Below are positions 34,160 through 42,583 of a DNA stretch of 64,000 nucleotides, piece by piece. Made by a program: the position numbers and the translations under genes. The notes beneath the pieces are model-generated. The model did not search any database. It had not been told where the DNA came from and saw only the letters and a program-made list of their open reading frames with translations. Location of the stretch: the NCBI GenBank assembly GCA_017643395.1, contig JAEPNP010000001.1:1549001-1613000 (forward strand), read 5' to 3'. The stretch's first letter is position 1. Each line of letters starts with the position of its first letter. The stretch comes from Rhodothermales bacterium. GTDB lineage: Bacteria; Bacteroidota; Rhodothermia; Rhodothermales; UBA10348.

Positions 34160-34804
34160 CTACCCCCGCAGATACCCCGCGGCCCGCAGCGCGTCAGGAA
34201 ACGGCGGCTCCAACGGGCGACATTGCCCGGAAACCATGAGCCAGGCGTCGTCACAGGTGGCTGTCACATACTGGTGGTAGTGGTCCGTAACCAGAATACC
34301 AGCCCCCCTGACGGCCGCGGCGCGGATGGCCTCAATCATCTGGTCAATGATGAGAGGCTCTACACCGGAGAACGGCTCATCAAGCAGCACGTACGGCCGG
34401 CCGAGCGACAGCACGATCAGAAGCGTCAGCAGCCGGCGCTCGCCACCGGAAAGCTCGATCACTCGCTGCTTGTGGACCCGATCCAGCAGCGGGTGCTCCA
34501 CACCTGCAGTTCGGGCCAACTTCCCGGCCGGCAGATGCGGTGGCAACATGGGATCCTGGGGCAGATACGCGACGTGGCGGAACCGCTTGCTGCGTTGCAG
34601 TCGGTGCAATCGCAGATCGCCAATTCTGGTGATGCCGGAGTTTGCCCGAATCTGGCCTGCCGCCACCTTGAGGGCCGTCGATTTTCCGCATCCGTTCCTG
34701 CCGATGAGCCCGCACACGCGGCCGGGTCGTACTTCGAGGTACACTCCCTTGAGAATCGTGAGCTCGCGCACCGAATAGAACAGGCCGTCGAGAACCAGAC
34801 TCAC
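34160..34804 (-). CDS. ABC ATPase, LptB-like short form
   Basis: The 214-residue protein is a complete nucleotide-binding domain: Walker A GLIGRNGCGKST, signature LSGGERRLLTLL, Walker B YVLLDEPFSGVEP and H-loop ILVTDHYHQY. The DEPFSGVEP and TDHxxxxx forms resemble LptB, the lipopolysaccharide-export ATPase, but it is shorter at the C-terminus and its neighbours are not lpt genes. The GTG start overlaps the stop of the small membrane protein (GTGA, 34801-34804). This pair may be a whole minimal transporter, or the ATPase may serve a permease elsewhere. Confidence 0.85.
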   Translation of the reverse strand: MSLVLDGLFYSVRELTILKGVYLEVRPGRVCGLIGRNGCGKSTALKVAAGQIRANSGITRIGDLRLHRLQRSKRFRHVAYLPQDPMLPPHLPAGKLARTAGVEHPLLDRVHKQRVIELSGGERRLLTLLIVLSLGRPYVLLDEPFSGVEPLIIDQMIEAIRAAAVRGAGILVTDHYHQYVTATCDDAWLMVSGQCRPLEPPFPDALRAAGYLRG

Positions 34805-35082
34805 AGCACCTGCCCCGCCAGGACACCGAGGGCCACGAAGAGCGTGGTGCCCGCGCCCAGCGGCTGCCAGCGCACAACCCCCAGATTGTCGAAAAAGGGC
34901 CAGAGGCGTCTGCGCCGCACGTCCCACCACGTGTAGGGCCACGCAAACAGGCCCGCGAGCACCAGTGACGTCGGAATGGTCTCCGGCTCAAAGTAGCCGC
35001 CGAGGGCCGTCATCCCGATCATGAACAGGCCCATTCCGGTGGCGGCCAGAACATGTCGGATGAAGAGGTAGCGCCACGCCAT
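34801..35082 (-). CDS. Small membrane protein paired with an ABC ATPase
   Basis: The 93-residue protein has three hydrophobic helices (FIRHVLAATGMGLFMIGMTAL, TSLVLAGLFAWPYTWW, LGAGTTLFVALGVLAGQVL) separated by a basic loop (DVRRRRLWPFF). I start it at the ATG 35080-35082; the longer open frame adds a non-hydrophobic piece without support. It has no known family. Translation is coupled to the ABC ATPase downstream, so it may be its membrane partner, though it is far smaller than any known permease. Confidence 0.6.
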   Translation of the reverse strand: MAWRYLFIRHVLAATGMGLFMIGMTALGGYFEPETIPTSLVLAGLFAWPYTWWDVRRRRLWPFFDNLGVVRWQPLGAGTTLFVALGVLAGQVL

Positions 35083-35120
35083 GCCGGAGGATAGGGCGAA
35101 ACCCCAAATCCGGGCAGGTG

Positions 35121-35150
35121 TTGTCGCGGGACAATAAGCCGGGCGCCCGG
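35121..35150 (+). promoter_or_regulatory. Two adjacent short palindromes in a divergent intergenic region
   Basis: TTGTCGCGGGACAA (35121-35134; 5-bp arms) and CCGGGCGCCCGG (35139-35150; perfect 12-bp palindrome, followed by TCGTTTT) lie between the small ABC-partner gene and the GLPGLI gene. They could be operators of the divergent pair or a hairpin in the GLPGLI leader. Confidence 0.35.
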
Positions 35151-35190
35151 TCGTTTTGAGGGCGTCTTCCACCCCACAACGACATCAGCC

Positions 35191-35940
35191 ATGAAGTCGA
35201 TCGTCTCCCTCCTGGCAGCCCTGTTGCTGCCGATGGCCGCGTTTGCCCAGCAGGGCGCAGTTCGCTACGACGCTACTATCAAACTGGACATCCAGCTTCC
35301 TCCGGGCATGGAGGAAATGGCCGCCCAGATCCCGGACTCCCAGACCTCGGGTCGCATGCTCTACTTCACGGAGGCTGCGACGCTCATGAAAGATGCCCCG
35401 AAGGCCGAGTCCGACGACGACGGACCGATTGAGATCGGAGGCGACAACTTCCAGTTCCGCCTTGACAACCGCCGTCCCGAGCAGGAGACCTACATCAGCC
35501 TGGAGGACGGGTCCATGATCGACAAGCGCGAGTTCATGGGTCGCAAGTTTCGCGTGATGGACCAGACTCCCGAATACTCCTGGCGACTGACCGGGGAGCA
35601 GAGCGAGTACATGGGGTATGCCATGATGAAGGCAGTCGGCCAGCGGGACACCACGGTCGTGGAGGCATGGTTCACGCCAGACATTCCGGTTTCGGCCGGT
35701 CCGGATGGTATGGGCGGACTGCCGGGCCTGATACTCGTGGCCTCGGTCGATGAGGGTCGCCGCACCTACACCGCTACTTCCGTGGACCTCGAAATGTCGG
35801 TGGCCGGGATGATTACTCCTCCCAAAGGCGGCCGTGAGGTGACCCGTGAGGAGTTCGACGCGATCGTGGAGGAGAAAATGAAGGAGATGAACGCGCAGCG
35901 TAGCGGAAGCGGCGGCATGCGGGTAATGATCAGGCACTGA
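35191..35940 (+). CDS. GLPGLI family secreted protein
   Basis: The 249-residue protein has a signal peptide (MKSIVSLLAALLLPMAAFAQ). Beta-rich segments (VRYDATIKLDIQLP, GRMLYFTEAATLMKD) lead to the name-giving motif in GMGGLPGLILVASVD, preceded by VVEAWFTPDIPVSAGP. The end is basic and Met-rich (EEKMKEMNAQRSGSGGMRVM). GLPGLI proteins are typical of Bacteroidota, of unknown function, and often sit beside outer-membrane barrels with carboxypeptidase-regulatory domains, as here (next gene 64 bp on). A role as periplasmic partner of those barrels is inferred from this recurring order. Confidence 0.93.
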   Translation: MKSIVSLLAALLLPMAAFAQQGAVRYDATIKLDIQLPPGMEEMAAQIPDSQTSGRMLYFTEAATLMKDAPKAESDDDGPIEIGGDNFQFRLDNRRPEQETYISLEDGSMIDKREFMGRKFRVMDQTPEYSWRLTGEQSEYMGYAMMKAVGQRDTTVVEAWFTPDIPVSAGPDGMGGLPGLILVASVDEGRRTYTATSVDLEMSVAGMITPPKGGREVTREEFDAIVEEKMKEMNAQRSGSGGMRVMIRH

Positions 35941-36004
35941 TTCCGGGCAGCCGCCCATCGGACAGACGCGTCCACCCCAAGGAATCACCTATCCCGAACC
36001 TGCC

Positions 36005-38773
36005 ATGCGCCGGATTCTGCTACTGTTTGTCCTGGTCGCCTTTCCCCTGGTTTCGCACGCACAAAGTCGGTTTGACGTGCGCGGCGTGGTCGTAGACTCG
36101 GCGGGCGTCGGTCTGCAGGGTGCAACCGTGGTGGCCCTTACCAAACCCGACTCGGTCATCTCCAAATTCGCGGTTTCGGCCCGTGACGGGCGGTTCGCAC
36201 TGCGGCGCCTGGACCCGGGCTCGTACGTCCTGCAAATCACGTTCGTCGGCTTTCAGTCGGTGGAGCAGGATCTGGAGATCGCGGATGCGGACATGGAGCT
36301 GGAGCCCATCGCCCTTACCGAATCGGTGGGCGAGCTGGCGGAGCTTGTCGTGTCCACGGACCGGATTCCCATGCTGGTGAAAACGGACACACTGGAGTAT
36401 GTGGCTGCGGCGTTCGGTGTCAGGCCCAACGCCACGGTGGAGGACCTGTTGAAGCGGTTGCCCGGCATCGAGGTGGAGGATGACGGAACCATCAAGGCGC
36501 AGGGCGAGGACGTGGAAAACGTGCTTGTCGATGGCAAGGAGTTCTTCGGAAATGATCCCCGGATCGCGACGCGCAACCTGCCTGCCGAGGCCGTGGACAA
36601 GGTGCAGGTCTACGACAAGCAGTCCGACATGGCCGAGTTCACGGGCGTGGATGACGGCAACGAGGAGAAGACCATCAATCTTGAGTTGACCGAAGACGCC
36701 AAACGCGGTGCGTTCGGCAATATCACTGCAGGGTTCGGGGATACAGAGCGGTATGACGGTCAGGCGAACATCAACCGCTTCACGCCGACGGTGCAGCTGG
36801 CGCTACTGGCGAACGTCAACAACATCAATCGGCAGGGTTTCGGCTTCAACGAGTACATGCAGTTCATGGGCGGAATGGGCGCCATGATGGACGGCGGCGG
36901 CATGATGATGAGCTCCGGCGTACCCCTGGGCAATGATTTGAGCGATGGGTTCTCGGAGACCCTGTCCGTGGGTGTCAACGCCAGCCGGGACTTCGGGAGT
37001 CGCACCTCAATCAGAAGCAGCTACTTCCTGAGCAGCCTGGAGAATCTGCAGGATCGTTCGATTCTTCAGCAACAGCTGTTGGGCGCCGCGACCTCATCGC
37101 GCATTCAGGAAGCCAGTTCGCAGACAAGCGACAACCTGGCGCACCGTGGCAACCTCTATGTGAAGCATACCCTGGCCGAAGGCCACGACCTGCGCCTGCG
37201 GGGCAACTTCACGGCTTCCAATTCGGGGCTGGTCAGCGGGGGCTTCCGGGAGACCTTTACCTCGACAGGCCTGACCCAGAACACGGCGCAAACCAGCTAC
37301 CGGTCCGACGGCAATGTGCTCGGGGGCGATGCGCGCCTCACGTGGCGCAAGCGTCTCGGCTCGAAAGGCACGGCGCTGGTAGGTGAGGCCACAGCCAACC
37401 TGAACGACAATGATGCCGAGGCAGGTCTGGCCAACACAACCGGTCTCTTCGAGGCGGGCGATGTGGTCTCCTACGAGGAGATTCTTCAGGAGCAGGAGAA
37501 CCTGGGCAATACGCTCAGGCAGTCTCAGAAGCTCAGCCTGAGTCAGCCGCTGAAGGGCAAGCGGGTGCTCGAGGCGTCGGTCGAGCGCCGGCAGGTTAAC
37601 GAGGACCAATCCAAGTCCATTTGGGACACGGTGACGGGGGTGCGTGAGTTGAATGATGCGCTCTCGTCCGGCTTCGACCGCACCTACACCTACTATCAGG
37701 GCGGCCTGCGTTTCAACCAGAATCGTGATACCTGGCGCTTTGGCCTGGGTCTCCAGGTTCAGGAGTCGCAGCTGGACGGCACTGTGCTGGACAGGGACGA
37801 GACCATCTCCAGCGGGTATACGCACTTCCTGCCCAGCGCCAACGTGCACTACACGTTCCGACAGGGCATGAACATGGACCTGCGCTACAACACGTCGACG
37901 CGGGAGCCCTCCATGAACGAACTGCAGCCGTTCGTGGACAACAGCGATCCTCTGAACATCTACGTGGGCAATCCTGCGCTGCGGCCGGAGTACCGGCATT
38001 CAGCCGGGCTGCATTTCATGTACTTCGACCAGTTCAGCTTCATCAACCTGTTCGCATTTCTGAACCTGACCTATACCGACAACAAGATCGTGCGTTCACG
38101 CACGGTGGATGAGCAGTTCCGTCAGACGGTAACCAGCGTCAATTCCACCGGTGACGACTGGGCCTTCCGCGGGCAGGTCAACTACGGAATGCCCATCCGG
38201 CCCATCCGCGCCAAGATCAACCTGTCCAATCGGGCGATGTGGTCGCGCGGACTTGAGTTCATCAATGGCGAAGAGAATGACAGCCGCATTCTGCGCAACA
38301 CTATTGAAGCCCGCCTGGAGAACCGCAGCAAGGACCTGTTCGACCTCGGCGGTGGTTCGCGTTTCACCATCAATGAGGTGAACTACTCGTTGAACGAGCG
38401 CCTGAATCAGAGCTATGTGAACCGCACCTTCTTCGGCGAGGTGACGTGGTATCCGTCGGACACCTGGGAGGTCGGCACCAAGCTCAACTACCGGCTCTAT
38501 GATCAGGACGTGTTTGGAGCCGGGGAAAATGTCGCGCTCTGGGAAGCGTCCGTGTCCAAGACCCTGCTGAGGCAGCGCGCCGAGGTCCAGCTGGTCGGAC
38601 TCGACCTGCTGAACCAGAATCAGGGTGTCAACTTCTCCAACGGCTCAACCTACATCCAGGAGGAGCGTATCGAAACGCTGGGTCGCTACCTCATGCTGCG
38701 CTTTGTCTACCACCTGTCGGATGTGGGCAATCGCGGAGCAGGTCGTGGGGGCATCGAGATTCACGCAGACTGA
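36005..38773 (+). CDS. Outer-membrane beta-barrel protein with carboxypeptidase-regulatory domain and TonB-type plug, Met-rich loop
   Basis: The 922-residue protein has a signal peptide (ILLLFVLVAFPLVSHAQS). A carboxypeptidase-regulatory-like domain follows (VRGVVVDSAGVGLQGATVVAL, about 20-105), then a plug-like domain (EDLLKRLPGIEVEDDG, VDGKEFFGNDPRIATRNLP, DKVQVYDKQSDMAEFTG). The long barrel of the OMP_b-brl_3 type ends GRYLMLRFVYHL. Residues 285-302 form an odd loop in which 8 of 18 residues are Met (MGGMGAMMDGGGMMM). It probably takes up or exports something with TonB energy; no TonB box was identified. It lies 64 bp after the GLPGLI gene and before a similar barrel gene. Confidence 0.9.
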   Translation: MRRILLLFVLVAFPLVSHAQSRFDVRGVVVDSAGVGLQGATVVALTKPDSVISKFAVSARDGRFALRRLDPGSYVLQITFVGFQSVEQDLEIADADMELEPIALTESVGELAELVVSTDRIPMLVKTDTLEYVAAAFGVRPNATVEDLLKRLPGIEVEDDGTIKAQGEDVENVLVDGKEFFGNDPRIATRNLPAEAVDKVQVYDKQSDMAEFTGVDDGNEEKTINLELTEDAKRGAFGNITAGFGDTERYDGQANINRFTPTVQLALLANVNNINRQGFGFNEYMQFMGGMGAMMDGGGMMMSSGVPLGNDLSDGFSETLSVGVNASRDFGSRTSIRSSYFLSSLENLQDRSILQQQLLGAATSSRIQEASSQTSDNLAHRGNLYVKHTLAEGHDLRLRGNFTASNSGLVSGGFRETFTSTGLTQNTAQTSYRSDGNVLGGDARLTWRKRLGSKGTALVGEATANLNDNDAEAGLANTTGLFEAGDVVSYEEILQEQENLGNTLRQSQKLSLSQPLKGKRVLEASVERRQVNEDQSKSIWDTVTGVRELNDALSSGFDRTYTYYQGGLRFNQNRDTWRFGLGLQVQESQLDGTVLDRDETISSGYTHFLPSANVHYTFRQGMNMDLRYNTSTREPSMNELQPFVDNSDPLNIYVGNPALRPEYRHSAGLHFMYFDQFSFINLFAFLNLTYTDNKIVRSRTVDEQFRQTVTSVNSTGDDWAFRGQVNYGMPIRPIRAKINLSNRAMWSRGLEFINGEENDSRILRNTIEARLENRSKDLFDLGGGSRFTINEVNYSLNERLNQSYVNRTFFGEVTWYPSDTWEVGTKLNYRLYDQDVFGAGENVALWEASVSKTLLRQRAEVQLVGLDLLNQNQGVNFSNGSTYIQEERIETLGRYLMLRFVYHLSDVGNRGAGRGGIEIHAD

Positions 38774-38878
38774 CTGTGACCGTTCGGGAGCGGAATTGCG
38801 CGGTATTCGCCACGCTTCCGTGACAACCCGGGTGACGGATTCGAGGTAGACGGCCCCATTCACCACCGGAGTCCGACC

Positions 38879-41716
38879 TTGCTTCGTCGCCTGCTGCTCT
38901 TCTCGGTTGCCCTGCTCGTGTCGCAGGATGTATTCGCCCAATCGATTCCGGTTACCGGCCGCGTGGTTTCGGCCGATGACGGGCAGCCGCTTGCCGGGGT
39001 AAACGTGGCCATATCGCCTCTGTCAGACTCCACCCGTGTGGTCGGTGAGGCTGCCGGAGCAGACGGGCGCTTCCGCGTCATGCTGCGGGAGCCCGGGGTA
39101 TACCGGATTCGCATCACGTTCGTAGGCTTTGAGCCCGCGCTGCGGGTGCTCTCGATCCCTGAAGAGGGTCGCGAGTTGGATACCGTTCGTCTCGAGGTCC
39201 GTGCCGTCGACATGGACGATGTGGTCGTCGAAGCCGTGCAGGATCGCGTGGTGGTCCGGGGTGACACGACCGAATATGCCGCCGGAGCCTATCAGGTGAA
39301 CCCGGATGCCAACGCAGAGGATCTGCTGGCCAAAATGCCGGGCGTGGTCGTGCGAAATGGACAGGTGGAGGCCGGCGGCGAACAGGTGAGGCGTGTGCTG
39401 GTGGACGGCAGGGAGTTCTTCGGAGACGATCCGACCGCCGCCCTGCGCAATCTGCCCTCGGAAGTCATCGACAAGATTCAGGTGTTCGAGCGCATGAGCG
39501 ATCAGGCGCAGTTCACCGGGTTCGACGATGGAAACGGGGAAATGACGATCAACATCATCACGCGGGCGGACCGTCGAAACGGGCAATTCGGCAAGGTCTA
39601 CGGTGGCTACGGATCCGAAGACCGGTATCAGGGCGGTGGCAATGTCAACATGTTTGACGACACCCGACGCATCTCCATCATCGGCATGTCCAACAACGTC
39701 AACCAGCAGAACTTCTCGACGGAAGATCTGCTCGGCGTTGTAGGCCAGGCCGGCGGTCGGGGAGGCTTCTCTGGCGGGCCCCGCGGCGGCGGCGCGCGCG
39801 GCGGCCGAGGTGGAGGCGGCGGGGATCGCGGTGGATTCCGCGGGGGCGGCGGCAACGCACGCGACTTCATGATCGGCGATCAGGGCGGGGTCAACCGCAC
39901 CAACTCCATCGGCATCAACTACTCCGACGAGTTTGGCGATGCCTTCAAGATGACCGGTTCCTACTTCTTCAATCAGTCTGAGAACACGACGGCCAACTTC
40001 CTGGACCGTGAGTACTTCCTGGACGGCGGCGGCAGTCAGTTCTACGACGAGTCGAACGATGCCGCCTCGGACAACATGAACCACCGGTTGTCGATGCGCA
40101 TGGAGTACACGATCAACGAGCGCAACTCCATCATCTTCACACCCCGTCTTTCGGCCCAGATGAATGACTCGCAGTCGTTCGTGTCGGGACTGAATACGGA
40201 CGCCGGCGGTGGTCTGCTGAGCGAAACGGTGAACGATTTTCTGACCGAGAACAGCGGCTGGAACGGCTCGGCGAACCTGTTGCTACGGCACCGCTTCACC
40301 AAGCGGGGACGCACCCTTTCCCTGAACCTGACGGGGCGCGTCGACGATCGATCCGGGGAGACCCGGCAGGCCTCGGAGAATGTCTTTTACGACGGTACCG
40401 CCCAGGACGCGTCGTTTTCACAACTCACCGACAACCTGCAGAGCGGCTACACCGTCGCGACCAGCCTGGTGTATACGGAGCCGGCTGGGGAGCGGGGACA
40501 GATTCAGGTCAGCTACCGCCCATCGTTCTCCATGAACGATGCGGATCGTTTGGCCAGCATGTTTGATATCGCGACCGGAGGGTATACCGTGCCCGCGCCG
40601 GCCCTGTCGAGCAGGATCGACAATGAGGTGCTGACCCAGCGGGCGGGCGTATCCTACCGATTGCGCATGGACCGCGGGTTTTTCTCGGCGGGGCTTTCGG
40701 CGCAGACTGAATCCCTCACGGGCGATCAGGCATTGCCGCGGGTGGCTGAGGTGGACAAGTCCTTCACTTCGCTGCTGCCGCAGGTGATGTTCATGATCGG
40801 CGATCGGCGCACCAACAATCTGCGACTGTTCTACCGCACCTCGACCAATACGCCGTCCATCACTCAGCTCCAGGACGTGGTGGACAACAGCAATCCGCTG
40901 CAGCTCTCAAGCGGCAACCCCGACCTGGAGCAGAGCTACAGCCACAACCTGGTGGCGCGGTTCAACAAAACGAGCCCGCGGAAGGGCCGGGTCTTCATTG
41001 GGTTTGTCAGCTTCCAGGCTGCGCAGAATTTCGTCGGCTCCGAAACCATCGTTGCTGCCACGCAGACACGGCTGGACAACGGCCTAGTACTGGCTCCCGG
41101 CTCCCAGTACACGCGGCCGGTAAACCTGGACGGCTACTGGAACGCCCGAAGCTTTTTCACGCTGGGTACCCCGATCGGTCCGCTGAGTAGCAACCTCAAC
41201 CTGAACGGCGGGCTCAGCGTGTCCAACACGCCGGGTTTGGTCAACGGGCAGTCCAACGATGCGGATGTCCAGGTCATGACCGCCGGGGCTACGCTCGGCT
41301 CCAACATCTCCGAGCGCGTGGACTTCACGCTCACGCACGAGTCCACATTCAATACCATCCGCAACAGTGTCTCACCCGAGCTGGATTCGGACTATGTCCA
41401 GCATACCTCAGGGGTGCGCATGAACCTCATGCCGAGTGCCAACTGGGTGCTGGAGTCGAGCTTTGCGTACCGGGCGTTTGACGGGCTTGAGGACAGCATC
41501 GACAACGCCTCCCTGCTGCTGAATGCAGGCCTGGGCTACAAATTCCTGCAGGGCAACGGGGGCGAGCTTCGGTTTGCCGTGGTCGACATTCTGAACCAGC
41601 AGACCAGCGTGGGCCGCTCCGTCAACAGCTTCTACGTGGACGATATGTCCAGCAATGTGCTGGGTCGCTACGTGATGCTGAACTTCACCTATACGCTCAG
41701 AAACTACCGGTTCTGA
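38879..41716 (+). CDS. Outer-membrane beta-barrel protein with carboxypeptidase-regulatory domain, Gly/Arg-rich insert
   Basis: The 945-residue protein is a paralogue of the barrel at 36005: signal peptide (LLLFSVALLVSQDVFAQS), regulatory domain (VTGRVVSADDGQPLAGVNVA), plug (ANAEDLLAKMPGVVV, VDGREFFGDDPTAALRNLP) and barrel ending LGRYVMLNFTYTL. A segment around residues 292-326 is almost only Gly and Arg (GGRGGFSGGPRGGGARGGRG), at the same place where the paralogue has its Met-rich loop. It starts at TTG 38879 with a GGAG about 10 nt before. Its stop touches the convergent gene at 41717 with no spacer. Confidence 0.9.
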   Translation: MLRRLLLFSVALLVSQDVFAQSIPVTGRVVSADDGQPLAGVNVAISPLSDSTRVVGEAAGADGRFRVMLREPGVYRIRITFVGFEPALRVLSIPEEGRELDTVRLEVRAVDMDDVVVEAVQDRVVVRGDTTEYAAGAYQVNPDANAEDLLAKMPGVVVRNGQVEAGGEQVRRVLVDGREFFGDDPTAALRNLPSEVIDKIQVFERMSDQAQFTGFDDGNGEMTINIITRADRRNGQFGKVYGGYGSEDRYQGGGNVNMFDDTRRISIIGMSNNVNQQNFSTEDLLGVVGQAGGRGGFSGGPRGGGARGGRGGGGGDRGGFRGGGGNARDFMIGDQGGVNRTNSIGINYSDEFGDAFKMTGSYFFNQSENTTANFLDREYFLDGGGSQFYDESNDAASDNMNHRLSMRMEYTINERNSIIFTPRLSAQMNDSQSFVSGLNTDAGGGLLSETVNDFLTENSGWNGSANLLLRHRFTKRGRTLSLNLTGRVDDRSGETRQASENVFYDGTAQDASFSQLTDNLQSGYTVATSLVYTEPAGERGQIQVSYRPSFSMNDADRLASMFDIATGGYTVPAPALSSRIDNEVLTQRAGVSYRLRMDRGFFSAGLSAQTESLTGDQALPRVAEVDKSFTSLLPQVMFMIGDRRTNNLRLFYRTSTNTPSITQLQDVVDNSNPLQLSSGNPDLEQSYSHNLVARFNKTSPRKGRVFIGFVSFQAAQNFVGSETIVAATQTRLDNGLVLAPGSQYTRPVNLDGYWNARSFFTLGTPIGPLSSNLNLNGGLSVSNTPGLVNGQSNDADVQVMTAGATLGSNISERVDFTLTHESTFNTIRNSVSPELDSDYVQHTSGVRMNLMPSANWVLESSFAYRAFDGLEDSIDNASLLLNAGLGYKFLQGNGGELRFAVVDILNQQTSVGRSVNSFYVDDMSSNVLGRYVMLNFTYTLRNYRF

Positions 41717-42505
41717 TCACTCTTCCTCTTTCTTGATGTTCTTGAGGGAGCGGTCGACAAACAGGTAGTGGAGCAGTCCTGCGGAGCCTCCAGCCACAAA
41801 GCCGATGACCGCGGCCGGAAGCGGCGGTCCGGACAGCATGGAAAGCTCAAAGGCGTCGAGTTCCACGAGTATCGCCGAGAGGACCGCGAACACTGCCGCG
41901 CCGACCGCTGGCGAAAGGATGCGGTTGAGTACCGCCGGCCCGCGCACGTACTTGCGGGCCAGCATAAAGGACAGGCCTCCCAGGATCCCCGGAACCACGA
42001 GCTGTCCGCCCATGGATACCCCCTGGGTGAACGATCCACCTTCAAGGAGGGAGCCTACCACACCGACGCCGCCGAAGACTCCCGCCGCGATTCCGAACAG
42101 CTGTGCCTCCCAGCGAGAGGGCGGCTGAATCGAGTTTCTGACAATCAGTGCGCCCATGGCAGCCCCCGCGAAAGCGGCAGGGACCAGCATCAGGGTGCCC
42201 CCGGAAGTCCAGGGGATGTCGACGTCTGCAGGCATGGTAGCCAGGGAACCGGCCAGGAAGGTGAAAAGCGGAAAGCCGACCCCCATGCCCAGGGCACCGC
42301 GCCACACATCCTTTCCGGGGGTGAGGCGAAATACGGTGACGCCCACTATGGACGCGATGATTGCAGGGAGTACGACCTGACCGCCGGCCGATGTCGCCGG
42401 CGCATACGCCCAAGTTTGAATCAATGCAATTGTAACCGTCAGCGCATAGGCTACGGCCACGCAAATGCAGGCGACGACTGGCGCCTTGCTAGGGGATGAT
42501 ATCAT
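41717..42505 (-). CDS. Multi-helix membrane protein of unknown function
   Basis: The 262-residue protein has seven or eight hydrophobic helices rich in Gly and Ala (VACICVAVAYALTVTIALIQ, GGQVVLPAIIASIVGVTVF, GALGMGVGFPLFTFLAGSLA and others) and a charged tail DRSLKNIKKEEE. It looks internally doubled: AGGQVVLPAIIASI near residue 40 and MGGQLVVPGILGGL near residue 165. This suggests two related halves. No family recognised. It sits between barrel genes 38879 (convergent) and 42584 (same strand). Confidence 0.65.
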   Translation of the reverse strand: MISSPSKAPVVACICVAVAYALTVTIALIQTWAYAPATSAGGQVVLPAIIASIVGVTVFRLTPGKDVWRGALGMGVGFPLFTFLAGSLATMPADVDIPWTSGGTLMLVPAAFAGAAMGALIVRNSIQPPSRWEAQLFGIAAGVFGGVGVVGSLLEGGSFTQGVSMGGQLVVPGILGGLSFMLARKYVRGPAVLNRILSPAVGAAVFAVLSAILVELDAFELSMLSGPPLPAAVIGFVAGGSAGLLHYLFVDRSLKNIKKEEE

Positions 42506-42583
42506 GGTGAAGGAGGGGGCTTCACTATATCAAACGTAAAAACCCCCGGAAACCCGCCACCCCGGTAGAAACACGTAGAGGAT

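Noticed and set aside
34142-34162. Inverted GTTAC / GTAAC before the stop of the ABC ATPase
   Set aside because: Five-bp arms with a long spacer are expected by chance.
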